Shown: positions 1 to 9,719, counted from the stretch's first letter. The stretch: DNA of 12,663 bases from Karstenula rhodostoma CBS 690.94 (GCA_010093485.1 MU001498.1:1884490-1897152), one strand, 5' to 3'. Numbers and translations: made by a program. The notes: generated by a model not told the origin, from the letters alone.

Positions 1-99
1 ATAAACCCTATATTATATCCTTTTAAATCTATTTCTATACCCTAACTATATACTATTTTACTACTACTTTCCTGGCTATTATATATAGTTAGTATCTAT

Positions 100-1245
100 A
101 TTTATAAAATTAATAGGAAAATCTATAAAAAGAAATTAATAGGGTTTATTTTATCTCTATTTCTAAGCTCTAATAAAAATATAAAACTAGAAGATATCTA
201 TATTTATTTTATATATATTAGAAATAGTACCTTTATCTTTTATAATAATATTATAATATTTCTATTATAATCCCTTATAAGCTTAGTCTATTAACTAACT
301 AACTTTTATATTAATTACTTCTTAATCTACTTATTAGGTATATATCCCCTAAGTATTAAGGTAAAAATACTAACTAAACTAAATATTATTTTAATTATAT
401 TTTATTTTACTTTCTAGTTTAATATATTCCTAAATATTCTCTATATATCCTTATTATAACTTTTATTAAATATCCTTCTAAAGTCTTTAATAAAGGTAAT
501 TTTAAATAGTATCTTCTTTATAATATTTCTATAATTTCTTCTATATATTCTAGTTTCTTACTCTTAATTATAAAACCTTTCTATTAATCTAATAAAGTAC
601 TTATATAATTAATCTAGTATTTATTATTAGTATATAAACTTAATAATATTATTTATCTATATTTTCTATATATTAAAAAACTAGAATTAAAAATTAAATA
701 TCTTATTATCTAATAGAATACTCTACTACTACCCTTTATTAGTACTATCTATTAGAGTACTAGGGAATATATTCTAGTAATAGAATAAAACTAATATAAA
801 ATCTAATATTCTACTTTAAAATAAGGTACTTTTATTTACTAGGACTTTAAATAACTTTCTTTTATAGTAATATTATCGTGTCTATATAAGCCTAATTATT
901 TACTACTTATAGAAGGTATTTATAGATCTAATTACTATACCCCTACTAATAAACTTAGTAACTATATTAACCCTAATACTAGACTATTTATAGTAATAAA
1001 ACCTATACTAATATTTTTTATTTAATTTATTATTAGATACCTCTATATACTTCTAGTCCTATAAGTTTATAATAGTATTAATTAGGCTATAATTTAAATT
1101 ATTAATTAGTACCTTATTTATAGTTAGCGTACTCTTTCTAGTAGTATACTTCCTCTTCCTCTATAGTATTATAAAATATCTCTTAATTATTTTAAGTTAT
1201 TATTTTTATTATTATTAGCTAAGCTTATTTCCTTTTTATCCCTCT
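100..1245 (-). pseudogene. Unrecognised minus-strand coding relic, RIP-inactivated
   Basis: Read on the minus strand from about 1245 down to about 100, one frame (codons whose lowest coordinate is 2 modulo 3) stays coding-like. Stops are scattered, but long stretches between them look like real protein. Examples are YRHDNITIKESYLKS around 845-889, KSKKLEYIEEIIEIL around 522-568 and LKLPLLKTLEGYLIKV around 460-510. The last two lie close together with one stop between them. The stops are TAA/TAG, as expected from Gln and Trp codons. The His-Asp pair of the first stretch carries one of the few surviving CpA and CpG sites (877-880). The far end, below about 370, has more stops and may lie outside the gene. 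I do not recognise the family. It faces away from the helicase relic and is separated from it by about 0.8 kb. A transposon or multicopy accessory protein is possible but not shown. Confidence 0.5.
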
Positions 1246-1249
1246 TTTT

Positions 1250-2070
1250 TTTTAAATTACTTATTACTATTACCTTTTTATATTTATCTACCTTCTAGTC
1301 TAGCTATATCTTTATCCTATTAATTTAGATTTTAATATATTATATTAACTATCTTTCTTATCTCGGTTTTAGAAATATTAATAATTATCTAATATAATAT
1401 ATCCTTTAGTATTTATATAACTAATATACTTACTTAGCTAAAGCCACTCTCCCCTATAATATATATATATAAATATATATTCTAAATTCTATTATATACT
1501 ACTAGTATAATATTATATTTATTACTTAGCTTTCTATTTACTATCTCTACTAGCTATAACTATAAAAGGCTAGTAAGGGTATAAAAAGAAGTTATAGTAA
1601 TAGTTAGATTTAAAGAATAGTTATAGTTATAGTTAGGAGTATAAAAAAAAAGTAGTAAAAAAGAAAGAATATAAGCTTCTAGAGGAAAGAAAAGGCTAGC
1701 CCCTAAATTATATAGAATTACTAAGCTAATTTTAATTCTATAGCTAGATTTAAATCTTTCTTAATATAATTACCCCCCTAACCTAACTATAATCCCTAGA
1801 ATATTTTCTATTAACTTTAGAATCTCTATTAATTCTTATCTTTCTCTATTATTATAAGTATTAACTATTCTATACTATATAAAACCTTATTTATATTAAT
1901 ATAAAATATAATTTTATTATTTATATATATTATTACTATTATATCCTTCTATTAGATATTAAATTATATTTTAAATCTAAGATCTATAAGAATATATTTA
2001 TTTAGTAATATAAAAAGGTATAGAAATTTATAAATAGTAAATATATATAACTCTACTTATTATAGAATAA
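1250..2070. other. Stretch with no supported gene
   Basis: No frame on either strand stays stop-poor for long here. The visible content is simple sequence: an alternating AT run near 1458-1471, a short TTATAG-like tandem near 1618-1637, and a purine-rich run at about 1641-1700. One of the three surviving CpA sites is at 1445. It separates the minus-strand relic on the left from the helicase relic on the right, so it would be the intergenic region between two divergent genes if both began near their present inner ends. No promoter element survives in recognisable form. Confidence 0.55.
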
Positions 2071-2074
2071 TATA

Positions 2075-3300
2075 ATCTAGTTAATTATTTTATTTACTAT
2101 TTTTTCTATAGCTATTAGTAGTATAGTACTACTAATACTAGATTTTAAGTATAATACCTATAGGATAATATTTAAAGAAAAGATAATAAATATAACTAAA
2201 AATATAAAAAACTACTTCTATATAATATATAGGATTAGAAATTATAATTTTAGTATAAATACTTATACTACTACTATTAATATATAAATAACCTACTATT
2301 AGGTCACGTTCTTATAATATTTTTAATTAAATAGGTAAGAATTATAATACTTTAAAATATAGTACTCTATATCTTAACCCTATATATCTCCCTTAATAGT
2401 AAATACTAAGAATAAAGAGAAAGGCTAGTTTATAGAAATAGATATAGAGGTAGATATAAAAGAGAAAAGGAAAAGTTAATATATATTATATACTATAACT
2501 ATTATTTACTATACTATAGTAGATTAGTTTATATTATAAATTAATTAAGTATAAAAAAAACTAGATAAGAATATTATTTATTAATATAGTAAGATACTAT
2601 CTACTATTAAATATATTATAAACCCCTTCCTTAAATATATAAAATTCTATAAAATTATTAGTAATATAAAGTAGAATATAGTATAAAATTATATATATCT
2701 AGCTATTTAAATATATCTAAGGCTCGCTCTTTTATAGGGTACTATAAAGAGTATATTTTAGGTTTAATAGAATATAATTATATATAGTACCTTTTACTAG
2801 ACCTATATATAAATTATATAGAAATATCTAAATTATATATTTATAATACCCCTTATATACTACTAAGACTTTTTAGACTATTACTATAATATAATATTAT
2901 CTATATTTACCTTTTTCTATTAAGTATTTAAAATAGGTCTAGACTATTTATTAATACTAAAGGTATTAGAAATAGTAGAAAGGGTATAGAAGGGTATCTA
3001 TATATATCTAATAAAAGTAGATAGCCCTATTACTATAACCCTAGCTATAGCCTATAATTATTAAATTCTAGCTCCTTTAGAATAGGTATATTATAAGTTC
3101 TAGTTAGTACTTATATAGTAGATTACTAGTAGGAGTAACTTTAATCTAGCTATTATAATAATAATTATATTTATTACCCTAAATCTATAGAAGTCTAGCT
3201 TTAAATAGATATATAACTTTACTATAGATATATCTATACTAAAGAAATACTACTATTTTATAGTATATTAGTACTTTTAAAAAATAATTATAACGCGGCT
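2075..3300 (+). other. N-terminal part of the helicase-gene relic
   Basis: Frame 2 from about 2075 runs some 70 codons before its first stop near 2287 (LDFKYNTYRIIFKEKIIN lies in it). Frame 1 then takes over and includes SKARSFIGYYKEYILGLIEY at about 2716-2775. Frame 2 resumes near 3000 and contains FTIDISILKKYYYFIV followed by KIIITRLEEGDKE near 3218-3318. This last part resembles the W.PF...L.RY...W...L block that precedes the linker in OrsD-like fungal proteins, as I remember the family. Surviving CpG sites at 2725 and 3294-3297 fall in Arg and Thr codons of these frames. The first stretch could belong to a different gene, because the frame changes between it and the helicase are not resolved. 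Confidence 0.5.
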
Positions 3301-3301
3301 A

Positions 3302-3365
3302 GAAGAAGGAGATAAAGAAAAGGAAAAGGAAAATAAAAAAGAAAAAAAAAAAAATAAAAAGAAGG
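3302..3365 (+). other. Lys/Glu-rich linker of the helicase relic
   Basis: A purine-only tract broken by few pyrimidines encodes, in frame 2, EEGDKEKEKENKKEKKK and onward. No stop interrupts it because GAA, GAG, AAA and AAG contain no RIP target. The frame then stays open to a TAA near 3511, so the longest open stretch of the relic is here, about 70 codons. The charged linker sits between the predicted N-terminal domain and the central conserved region. Confidence 0.6.
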
Positions 3366-3539
3366 ATATAGAAGCTATTATAGTAATTCTAGTTATAAAT
3401 AATAAAATAGATAATACTAGTTTAATAGTAGAAAAGGCTATACTATTTAGTAATATCTCTACTACTAATATAAAAATACTAGTTAATAAGAGAAATATTC
3501 TAACTACCTTATAAAACTATAACTAAAAGGCTAATTAGA

Positions 3540-4050
3540 AGCTAAGGAATTTTATCTATATCTATTTTAGTACTAAATTCTATACCCCTATATTCTAGTT
3601 TATTATTATAGGGTATTACTTTAGTATTTTCTAATATAGAAATATAGTATAGAACTTTATATAATAGAATAATAATAATATTATTATTTATAATATTAAA
3701 ATATTATTTAAGGAGTATAAGGATATAGTATAGATATTAATCTAAAAAATAGAGGTATTACTTATTAATATTACTAGCTATAATAGTATTATATCCCTAT
3801 TACTAATTTTCTAGAATAAAATATTATATAACCTAGATATCTAAAATAAAAATTACTCCCCTTTTAAACTAAATAGCCTATCTTTTAATAAGTAGTAAGA
3901 CTATATAGTTAAGTAGGCCTTTACTACTATTAATACTAGTAAAATAAAAATAATATCTAGTAATCTAGATAACTATATTAGTATAGATAAATATAATATA
4001 AAAATAAAATATTTTTTTAATACTTATTATCTCTTTCTTCTTTAACTTAC
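3540..4050 (+). other. Central conserved region of the helicase relic, frame 2
   Basis: Frame 2 continues after the linker. YNIKILFKEYKDIV and KIEVLLINITSYNSIISLLL lie at about 3690-3805, followed by F(stop)NKILYNL, which I read as a former PxxW/DN block, and then a Lys/Asn-rich stretch to about 4050. Stops fall where Trp or Gln would be expected. In OrsD-like/TLH proteins an F..Y...V..L..E...LL helix precedes a P.IPW...DN motif and the GGQP region, and the order here agrees. This comparison is from memory, so the domain assignment is tentative, but the reading frame itself is clear. Confidence 0.5.
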
Positions 4051-4065
4051 TTATTATAAATATAA

Positions 4066-4560
4066 GTCTTCCTTAATACTATCTTTTTACTTATTTACTT
4101 TACTAGTAAATAGCCTATATATCTAATAGAGCTACTAAATATTATATATAAAAACTTATCTACTAATAGTACTAGTAATCTATTTCTATTTCTAAACCTT
4201 ATTATAATTATACTTTACTACTATAAGGGTTATAATAAAAATAAAACTATCTATATAGTATATTATTATTTTCTATAATATATTAACTCCCTTTTTATTT
4301 AATATATATAGTTTATCTATTTATTCTACTAGCTTATTACTATAACTATACCTACTAATAGTCTAGTAGTATTATATTATTATTATATATATAGCTACTA
4401 TTTCTAGAGTAATAAAATAGAATATAGATAAAAGAATAATTAGTAATTTACTATATTTCTTAACTATATAATATAATAGATTATAGGGCTAAATATTAAT
4501 ATATTAATACTTTAGTATCTAATAATTACCTTTTAATATTAGTAGAATAAGGAGGTATTT
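4066..4560 (+). other. GGQP-like and YHKGY-like block of the helicase relic, frame 1
   Basis: The frame changes from 2 to 1 between about 4030 and 4066. Frame 1 reads F-T-S-K-stop-P at 4099-4116 and YLIELLNIIYKN just after it. YYYKGYNKNKTIYIVYYYFL follows from 4216. Undoing the expected changes (AGT from GGT, TAG from CAG, TAT from CAT) gives a pattern like the TGGQPAR..ELL...H.NT ... YHKGY...K..IHRYLP block that I remember from TLH/OrsD-like fungal RecQ proteins. That block also recalls the catalytic region of tyrosine recombinases. I treat this as supporting the subfamily and not as proof of recombinase function. Confidence 0.5.
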
Positions 4561-4860
4561 CTATTCTATAATATAAAGGTACTAATAAAAGAATAAATAG
4601 AAATAGCCTAAAAAAAAAAGTATAAAAAAGACTATAAAATATAGATAGAGTATATATCTACTACTATAATAATAGTATATACTAAAGAGATATAGTATAT
4701 CTTTATATAAATATTTAATTATAATTAATCTAATATCTATATATACGTCTCCTATAAGTAATATAGCTATTTTAATTTTAATATAAGTAACTTTAATATA
4801 TAAGGGAATACTAGAGAAAAAAAAGAAAAAGGTAGTAATAATAGTATAAACTAGCTAGTA

Positions 4861-5850
4861 GAATATATTACCTTATATAGCTTAGTAAATATATATAAGC
4901 TATTTAATAATAATACTTTTAAGGACTAGATACTATAGCTAGGGAGTAAATAGGTACTAGTCTTACTATTTAAAAGAGTTATTATAATAGCCTATATTAT
5001 ACCTACTAGTACTAGTAAAATAAATAAATACCTATTACCTACTACTATTTTAAAAAGTAACTATAAATAAACTATAGTTATTACCCTACTTATTACTATA
5101 TAGAATAATATTATAAATAAGTATTATAAACTAAAAATCTATATTAGTATATTTAGAATAAAATAGTTCTATAAATCTATATATATTATTATTACTATAT
5201 CTAAATATATTAATATAGATACCTTTAAGAACTTTATATACTAGTAGTATATAAATAGTAAACTAGAGTACCTAATACTAAATAAATACTACTATATTCT
5301 ATTTCCTAACTACTAGTATTATAAAAATCTATTTAACCTTTATACTCTAAGTTAATTTAGTATACTAATATTTCTACTCTTAGCTACTATTTTATTTAAC
5401 TAGTAAGTATAGGTATATAGTATACTAGTACTTAATAAGTATATAGAGATTATATAAAAGCCTACTACCTACTCTAACCTATTCTATTAAGCTATTAAAC
5501 TAATAGAGAAATAGGCTATAATATTAATAATAATATTCTATATCTAGTATAAGCTATAGTAATATTATAAGATTATTATCTTTATTAATAGTTATATAGT
5601 CTATAAGGACCTCTATACTAATATAGATAAATATAAAAAATTATTTATATATTATAAAAAAATAATAGCTAAAAAAAAGGAAATAATATAGAATATATTT
5701 AATAAGTATAAGAAAGGTATTATTTTTACTATAAATATATTTACTACTAGGGCTAACCTTATTAATATAGATATAGTTATCTATTTTAGAATATCTAATA
5801 ATAGTATTAACTAGAAATAGAAGTCTAGATAAATAGGATATAATAGAAAG
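4861..5850 (+). other. RecQ-like helicase domain, motifs 0 to VI
   Basis: All motifs lie in frame 1 with no frameshift over about 330 codons. Motif 0 and the start of the domain are near 4918-4960. Walker A is PTSTSK at 5002-5019, from PTGTGK with both Gly codons changed to AGT. Motif Ia is TIVITLLI at 5071-5094. The DECH/DEAH box is NKYYYI at 5281-5298, preceded by LEYLIL. Motif III is IFLLLAT at 5368-5388. The RPNIxY-like element is TTYSNLFY at 5464-5487. Motif IV is KIIIFINS at 5569-5592, and motif V is IIFTINIFTTRANLIN at 5719-5766. Motif VI is KSR-stop-IGYNRK at 5821-5850, where the arginine-finger SGRxGRDG is expected. Walker A glycines, the DECH residues and motif VI arginines are all destroyed by RIP-type changes, so the domain is dead as well as unexpressed. 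Confidence 0.88.
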
Positions 5851-5939
5851 CTAGCTATTACCTATATTATATATAATAATAATATATATACCTATATAAA
5901 TAAGCTTAATAGCTATATAAAATAGGTAATAGATAAAAT

Positions 5940-6075
5940 AATACTTCTAAATTTTAATAGATCTATCTATATCTATATTATATTTAACTAATACTTTAAT
6001 AGGTAAATAAATTATATTATATATAAATCTAGAAAGTTTCTATATAACTTCTATACTTTCTCTATTCTAAGTACC
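5940..6075 (+). other. Former Cys-rich (zinc-binding) tail after the helicase domain
   Basis: Frame 1 after motif VI reads NFNRSIYIYIIFN and INYIIYKSRKFLYNFY, with TAT/TAC codons at the places where RecQ and TLH-type proteins carry the C-R-R...C......C..C cluster. RIP turns TGT and TGC into TAT and TAC, so the tyrosines are best read as former cysteines. The spacing looks right but cannot be checked without an alignment. Confidence 0.5.
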
Positions 6076-7180
6076 CTATTATATAGATTTAGAACTAATA
6101 TATCTAATATATTTTTATTAGTTTAAATATTAATACTAACCTTTTTTTTAATATATACCCTTTTATTTATATAAGCTATAACTTTTTTATAAATTATATC
6201 CTTCTCTATATTAATATCTTTATTTATTTCTATTCTACTATTAGTATATATATATATAGCCTCTATTACTACCTTTTTTATTCTAAGTAAATATAATAAC
6301 CTACTCTATAGTAAATATATATAAGAACCTTTTTTTTTTCTCTCCTCCTTATATTATAGTACTATTAATATAATAAATAGAATCTAGTTCTCCTTCTCTA
6401 ATACTTACCCCTACTAACACGAGGATAAAGGTAGTATATATAACTTAAAAATATAAAAATATATATAATAGAATAATCTAATATATTTATAATATAGAAA
6501 AAATACTTAAATAAATCTATTATATAGTTTATTACTAGTATATAGATTTCTACTTTATATATTTTATAATAGGCTAATCCTTTAACTATACTAAAAAGTT
6601 CTATAAAGGCCTACTATAGGGTAACTATACCTACTTACTATATAACTAGATAGATAATAAAACCCTATTATATTACTATTATTTATACCTATTTCTACTA
6701 TATTTATATAATTACTAATAAGATAAAAATAGTATATTCTTTAGTAAATAAAATAACTATACTATATACTAATATTAATATATACTATAGGACCTCTAGA
6801 TAGTACTTTAAGTAATATATAATTTTATTAAAATACTATAACTAGAATATATATCCCTAGCTAGTTATAATAGATTAAAAATAATAAACTTTATTATATA
6901 TTTTTTATAATTTATATTTCTATATTTCTATAGTTATATTAGTTAGGTACTATTAGACCTATTATAGTTTTATAAAACTTATTTCCTACTAGACTTATAG
7001 TAATAACTACTAATAGTAGAAGAATAAAGATAAATATATAAATTTAAAATAAAAAAAAATAAAGATTTAATTTAACTAAGGTTAAAACTAGATAGTAGTA
7101 TATTTTAAATCTATAGTAATACTAAAATATCTACCTATAGACCCCCTTTTATATATAGTATATATTTCTATATATACTAG
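6076..7180 (+). pseudogene. C-terminal extension of the helicase relic, weak
   Basis: Frame 1 stays coding-like to about 6480 and includes a surviving CAC GAG GAT triplet series at 6418-6426. From 6494 frame 2 is better, with KKFYKGLL near 6590 and many TAT/TAC codons that could be former cysteines. TLH-type proteins have a C-terminal Cys/His-rich region of this kind. Frame 2 remains partly readable to about 7180 (YNRLKIINFIIYFL near 6860-6905, KFKIKKNKDLI near 7042-7075), but stop density rises. The part after 6760 could be the end of this gene, a different relic, or chance. The length of the original gene is therefore uncertain by a few hundred bases. Confidence 0.4.
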
Positions 7181-8199
7181 TAAAAGAAAATAATTTAAAG
7201 CTATTAAAAGTCTATTTATATAAAATACTATCTAGGTATAAAATTTTATATATAACCTTAGAACTAAGTAATATTCTATATAAAAGATTTTTTATTAATA
7301 GGAGTATATTATCTCTATTACTAGGATTAGTATCTCTTCCTTATTAAAAAGTAGTTAACTTTTAATAGATAATAGATAAGATCGCGTATATACTATTAAG
7401 TACTCTAAGTACTAAAAAAAAAAAGCTAATAGTAAATTAAATTAAGGTTATAAAGGGCTCTTAATATTTTAGAATTTTTAATTAAGTAGTAAGTAGGGAA
7501 TATAAATAGTATTTAATAAAAATAATATAAATTTTATATAGTATAATAGAGTATTTTATAGTTAAGTCTAGTAGTAGTTTTATTTAAGAAGTAAATAACT
7601 TTTTTTTAGAGGTTTTTTTAATTAGTAGTAGTAGTAGTCTATATACTTTCTATTATTTATTAAAATATTTATACTTTTACTTTATATACTAAAGTTATTT
7701 ATAAACTAGTAGTTTTTTAGTTAACTCGTTATAATAGATATTACTACTAGTTTAATAATATAATACTACTAATTAAAAATATAAATTCTTTCTATTTTAA
7801 CTATAAATAGAGTAGATATAATATAAAAATATACTAAATCTTAGGGATAATAAAGCTTATATTAGACTTATAGTAATTATTTTAATAACTATAGAGTAAT
7901 AAAAATATAGAAAAAAATAATATAAATTCTAGATTTAAATAACTACTTAAAATAGATTTATAATATAGTATTCCCTTATATAATATATTATATATATATT
8001 AACTAGACTCTATTAATATAATATATAAACTAGTATAAATATATTTTTATTTTTATTATTCTCGCTCTCCTTATTATATTTTAAATACTATAGCCCTTAA
8101 TCTTTACTAAGATTCTAAATAAGTAACCCTTACTCCCCTAGTTTTAAAAATCGAAGGAATTAAAGGTATTCCCTATTATAAAGTATTATAATTTCTATT
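7180..8199. other. Stretch with no supported gene
   Basis: Neither strand keeps a convincing frame. A short trinucleotide repeat, AGT five times, lies at 7624-7638. Surviving CpG sites are at 7383 and 7385 (ATCGCGTA), 7727, 8063 and 8152. The octamer AACTCGTT at 7724-7731 also occurs in the left repeat array at 8353-8360 and, in reverse, in the right array, so this stretch may hold a further degenerate member of that repeat. Confidence 0.5.
7624..7638 (+). repeat. (AGT)5 microsatellite
   Basis: Five perfect AGT units. The trinucleotide contains no CpA or TpG, so it is immune to RIP and would survive unchanged. Confidence 0.85.
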
Positions 8200-8400
8200 T
8201 ATAAAATCTACTAATATTTAATAGTATTTTTTATAATATTACTTTAGTCTATAGAGTTTATTAGTACTTAATTAGACTTTTTATTAGCTTACTTTAGTTT
8301 ATAGGGTCTACTATTATTTAACCCTACTATAATTTAGTATAAATTTTTATTAACTCGTTTTAGTATATAGAATCTACTATAATTTTATAGAATACTATAT
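8200..8400 (-). repeat. Left array of an imperfect repeat of about 50 bp, inverted to 9204-9470
   Basis: Three clear units begin near 8241 (ACTTTAGTCTATAGAGTTTA), 8291 (ACTTTAGTTTATAGGGTCTA) and 8357 (TTTTAGTATATAGAATCTAC). A partial unit from about 8205 carries CTACTAATATTTAATAGTAT. Spacing is 50 and 66 bases. Each unit has the core TTTAGTxTATAGAxTxTACTA followed by ATTTAATAGTACTTTxTATTA. The array ends with TATTAACTCGTTTTAG, which contains a CpG that survived RIP. Read in reverse complement these units match the right array. The array is noncoding in all frames. It could be the subterminal part of a mobile element or an old minisatellite. Confidence 0.7.
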
Positions 8401-9203
8401 TTTACCTTTAGAATTAAAACTTTTAAGTCTCTAGAGATTTATAGTATCTAGTATTTATTATTTTATATAGGCCTCTATTATTTATATTACTCCTTTCTTA
8501 GATTTATTATTTAGAGTACCTTAATATTATTATCCCTAACTATATTATTATCTCTAGCTATAGTCTCTAATCTAGACTACTTATACTTAAGTTATTATTA
8601 GTCCTCCTTCTAGTATTTCTAATAAGTAAATATATACTAAAATTATTTTAGACTTAAAGTCTAGATTATTTTATTATTATATTTAATTAAGTTAATAGGC
8701 TCTAGAGTATATCTAATAATATATAAGTCCTTAAGAAACTTTATTAAAAATATTATTTCTATATTAAAAATAACTTATTTAAGAAGTAATAGTAAAAGTA
8801 GAAGATAATAAATAGCTTTTTATTATTAATATATTTAGTATTATAGTAATTAATTTCCTTATTAGATTTACCCTTATTTAGGGTTATTTAAGTTATATTA
8901 GTTTATAGAGTCTACTAGAAATTAATTAATATAACTTTCTATTAGCTAGTTATTAAATAATATATTAGCCCTATAAGAAAACTAAACTCTATAACCCTTA
9001 TAGTAGATTTAGGGCCTTCTTAAAAGCTATATATATTACCCCTATTTAGTATAAACTACTATTAATTTATATTAATTTATAATAATATTAATAGTATTAT
9101 TATTTATATTATAGAAAGTAAGTATCTATTATATTAAGTATAAGAAAGTATTAAATATAAAGGCTTTAGTATTCTTAATAATAGTTTTAATAAAGTTAGT
9201 AGT
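8401..9203. other. Spacer between the inverted arrays
   Basis: No coding frame is supported. One isolated unit of the repeat, in the left-array orientation, is at 8898-8947 (TTAGTTTATAGAGTCTACTAG, then ACTTTCTATTAGCT about 15 bases later). A degenerate element follows at about 8980-9010. A small perfect hairpin of 7+1+7 bases (TAGACTTAAAGTCTA) lies near 8648-8662 and is too short to interpret. Confidence 0.5.
8898..8947 (-). repeat. Isolated unit of the 50-bp repeat
   Basis: TTAGTTTATAGAGTCTACTAG at 8898-8918 matches the core of the left-array units, and ACTTTCTATTAGCT at 8934-8947 matches the second half of the unit at roughly the usual distance. It lies between the two arrays and has the orientation of the left one. 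Confidence 0.6.
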
Positions 9204-9470
9204 TACTAGTAAAGTCTTTAATTAATAATATACTTTATAAATTAAGGTAAATTAATAGAAAATACTATATAATACTAGTAAACTTTATAGACTAAAATAA
9301 CCTTATAAAATATACTATTAAATACTAGTAGATTCTATAAACTAAAGGAAGGCGAAATATTTTTTAAATTCTTATACTAGTATATTTTATAAACTAAAAT
9401 AAACTAATAGAAAGTACTATTAACTACTAGTAAACTTTATAAATAGAAACGAGTTAATAAAAAATTCTAT
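9204..9470 (+). repeat. Right array of the imperfect 50-bp repeat
   Basis: Units start near 9272 (ATACTAGTAAACTTTATAGA), 9322 (ATACTAGTAGATTCTATAAA), 9374 (ATACTAGTATATTTTATAAA) and 9424 (CTACTAGTAAACTTTATAAA), a period of about 50-52 bases. A degenerate unit is at 9204. The second half of a unit reads ACTAAAATAAACTAATAGAAAGTACTATTAA, seen best at 9394-9423. The array closes with GAAACGAGTTAATAA at 9447-9461, the reverse complement of the end of the left array except for one base, with its CpG kept. The second unit carries an unusual insertion with GGCGAAAT at 9351-9358. Confidence 0.72.
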
Positions 9471-9719
9471 TATACTAATACTAAATAGATAATATCTATA
9501 TAATATATTATTTCTAAATTCCTAAATAAGTTCTCTATATAGCTATTTAATTAATTACTAATTATATTAATATTTTTTACTAGAATAGGTAGAAAGTTAT
9601 AGATAGGGTAGTTAAGTAATAAATATAATTCTAGAATAGGTAGATAAAAGTATAAGGGAATATATTAAATAAAAAGAAACTATTTATTTATAAAATTAAA
9701 ATTTAAAGTTATTATATAT

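Larger units (their letters stand above)
2070..6760 (+). pseudogene. RecQ-like helicase relic, telomere-linked-helicase/OrsD-like type
   Basis: This is a damaged gene for a large (about 1,500 codon) fungal protein with a RecQ-like DEAH/DECH ATP-dependent DNA helicase domain near its C-terminal end. Plus-strand reading moves through frames 2 (about 2075-2470), 1 (2460-3000), 2 (3000-4050), 1 (4066-6480) and 2 (6494-6760). The changes may be old introns or indels. Helicase motifs 0 to VI appear in the right order and spacing in frame 1 between 4861 and 5850. Upstream lie a Lys/Glu-rich linker and a block like the conserved core of OrsD-like fungal proteins; downstream is a region where TAT/TAC codons stand where Cys would be. 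Dozens of TAA/TAG codons fall where Gln, Trp or Arg is expected, and the start ATG is gone, so it cannot be expressed. Such RecQ genes are known as multicopy subtelomeric genes in Pyricularia, Metarhizium, Ustilago and fission yeast. The helicase identity is firm; the exact subfamily and both ends are less so. Confidence 0.82.

Noticed and set aside
49..56. CCCTAA-like telomere repeat (also single copies near 968-975)
   Set aside because: Only single hexamers, no tandem array. TTAGGG has no RIP target, so a real array would have survived intact.
1458..1471. Alternating AT run as an origin or promoter
   Set aside because: Such runs are common in this composition and no other element supports a function.
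2723..2730. CTCGCTCT shared with 8061-8068
   Set aside because: The flanks do not match, and one copy lies in a coding frame of the helicase relic. Probably chance.
3302..3365. Purine tract as a regulatory element
   Set aside because: It is explained by Lys and Glu codons, which are immune to RIP, in the frame of the helicase relic.
3302..3511. Open stretch of about 70 codons as an intact small gene
   Set aside because: It has no ATG, and the frame continues on both sides with RIP-type stops. It is part of the larger relic.
8648..8662. Hairpin TAGACTTAAAGTCTA as a terminator
   Set aside because: Seven base pairs with a one-base loop, no T tract tied to a gene, and expected by chance in a low-complexity sequence.
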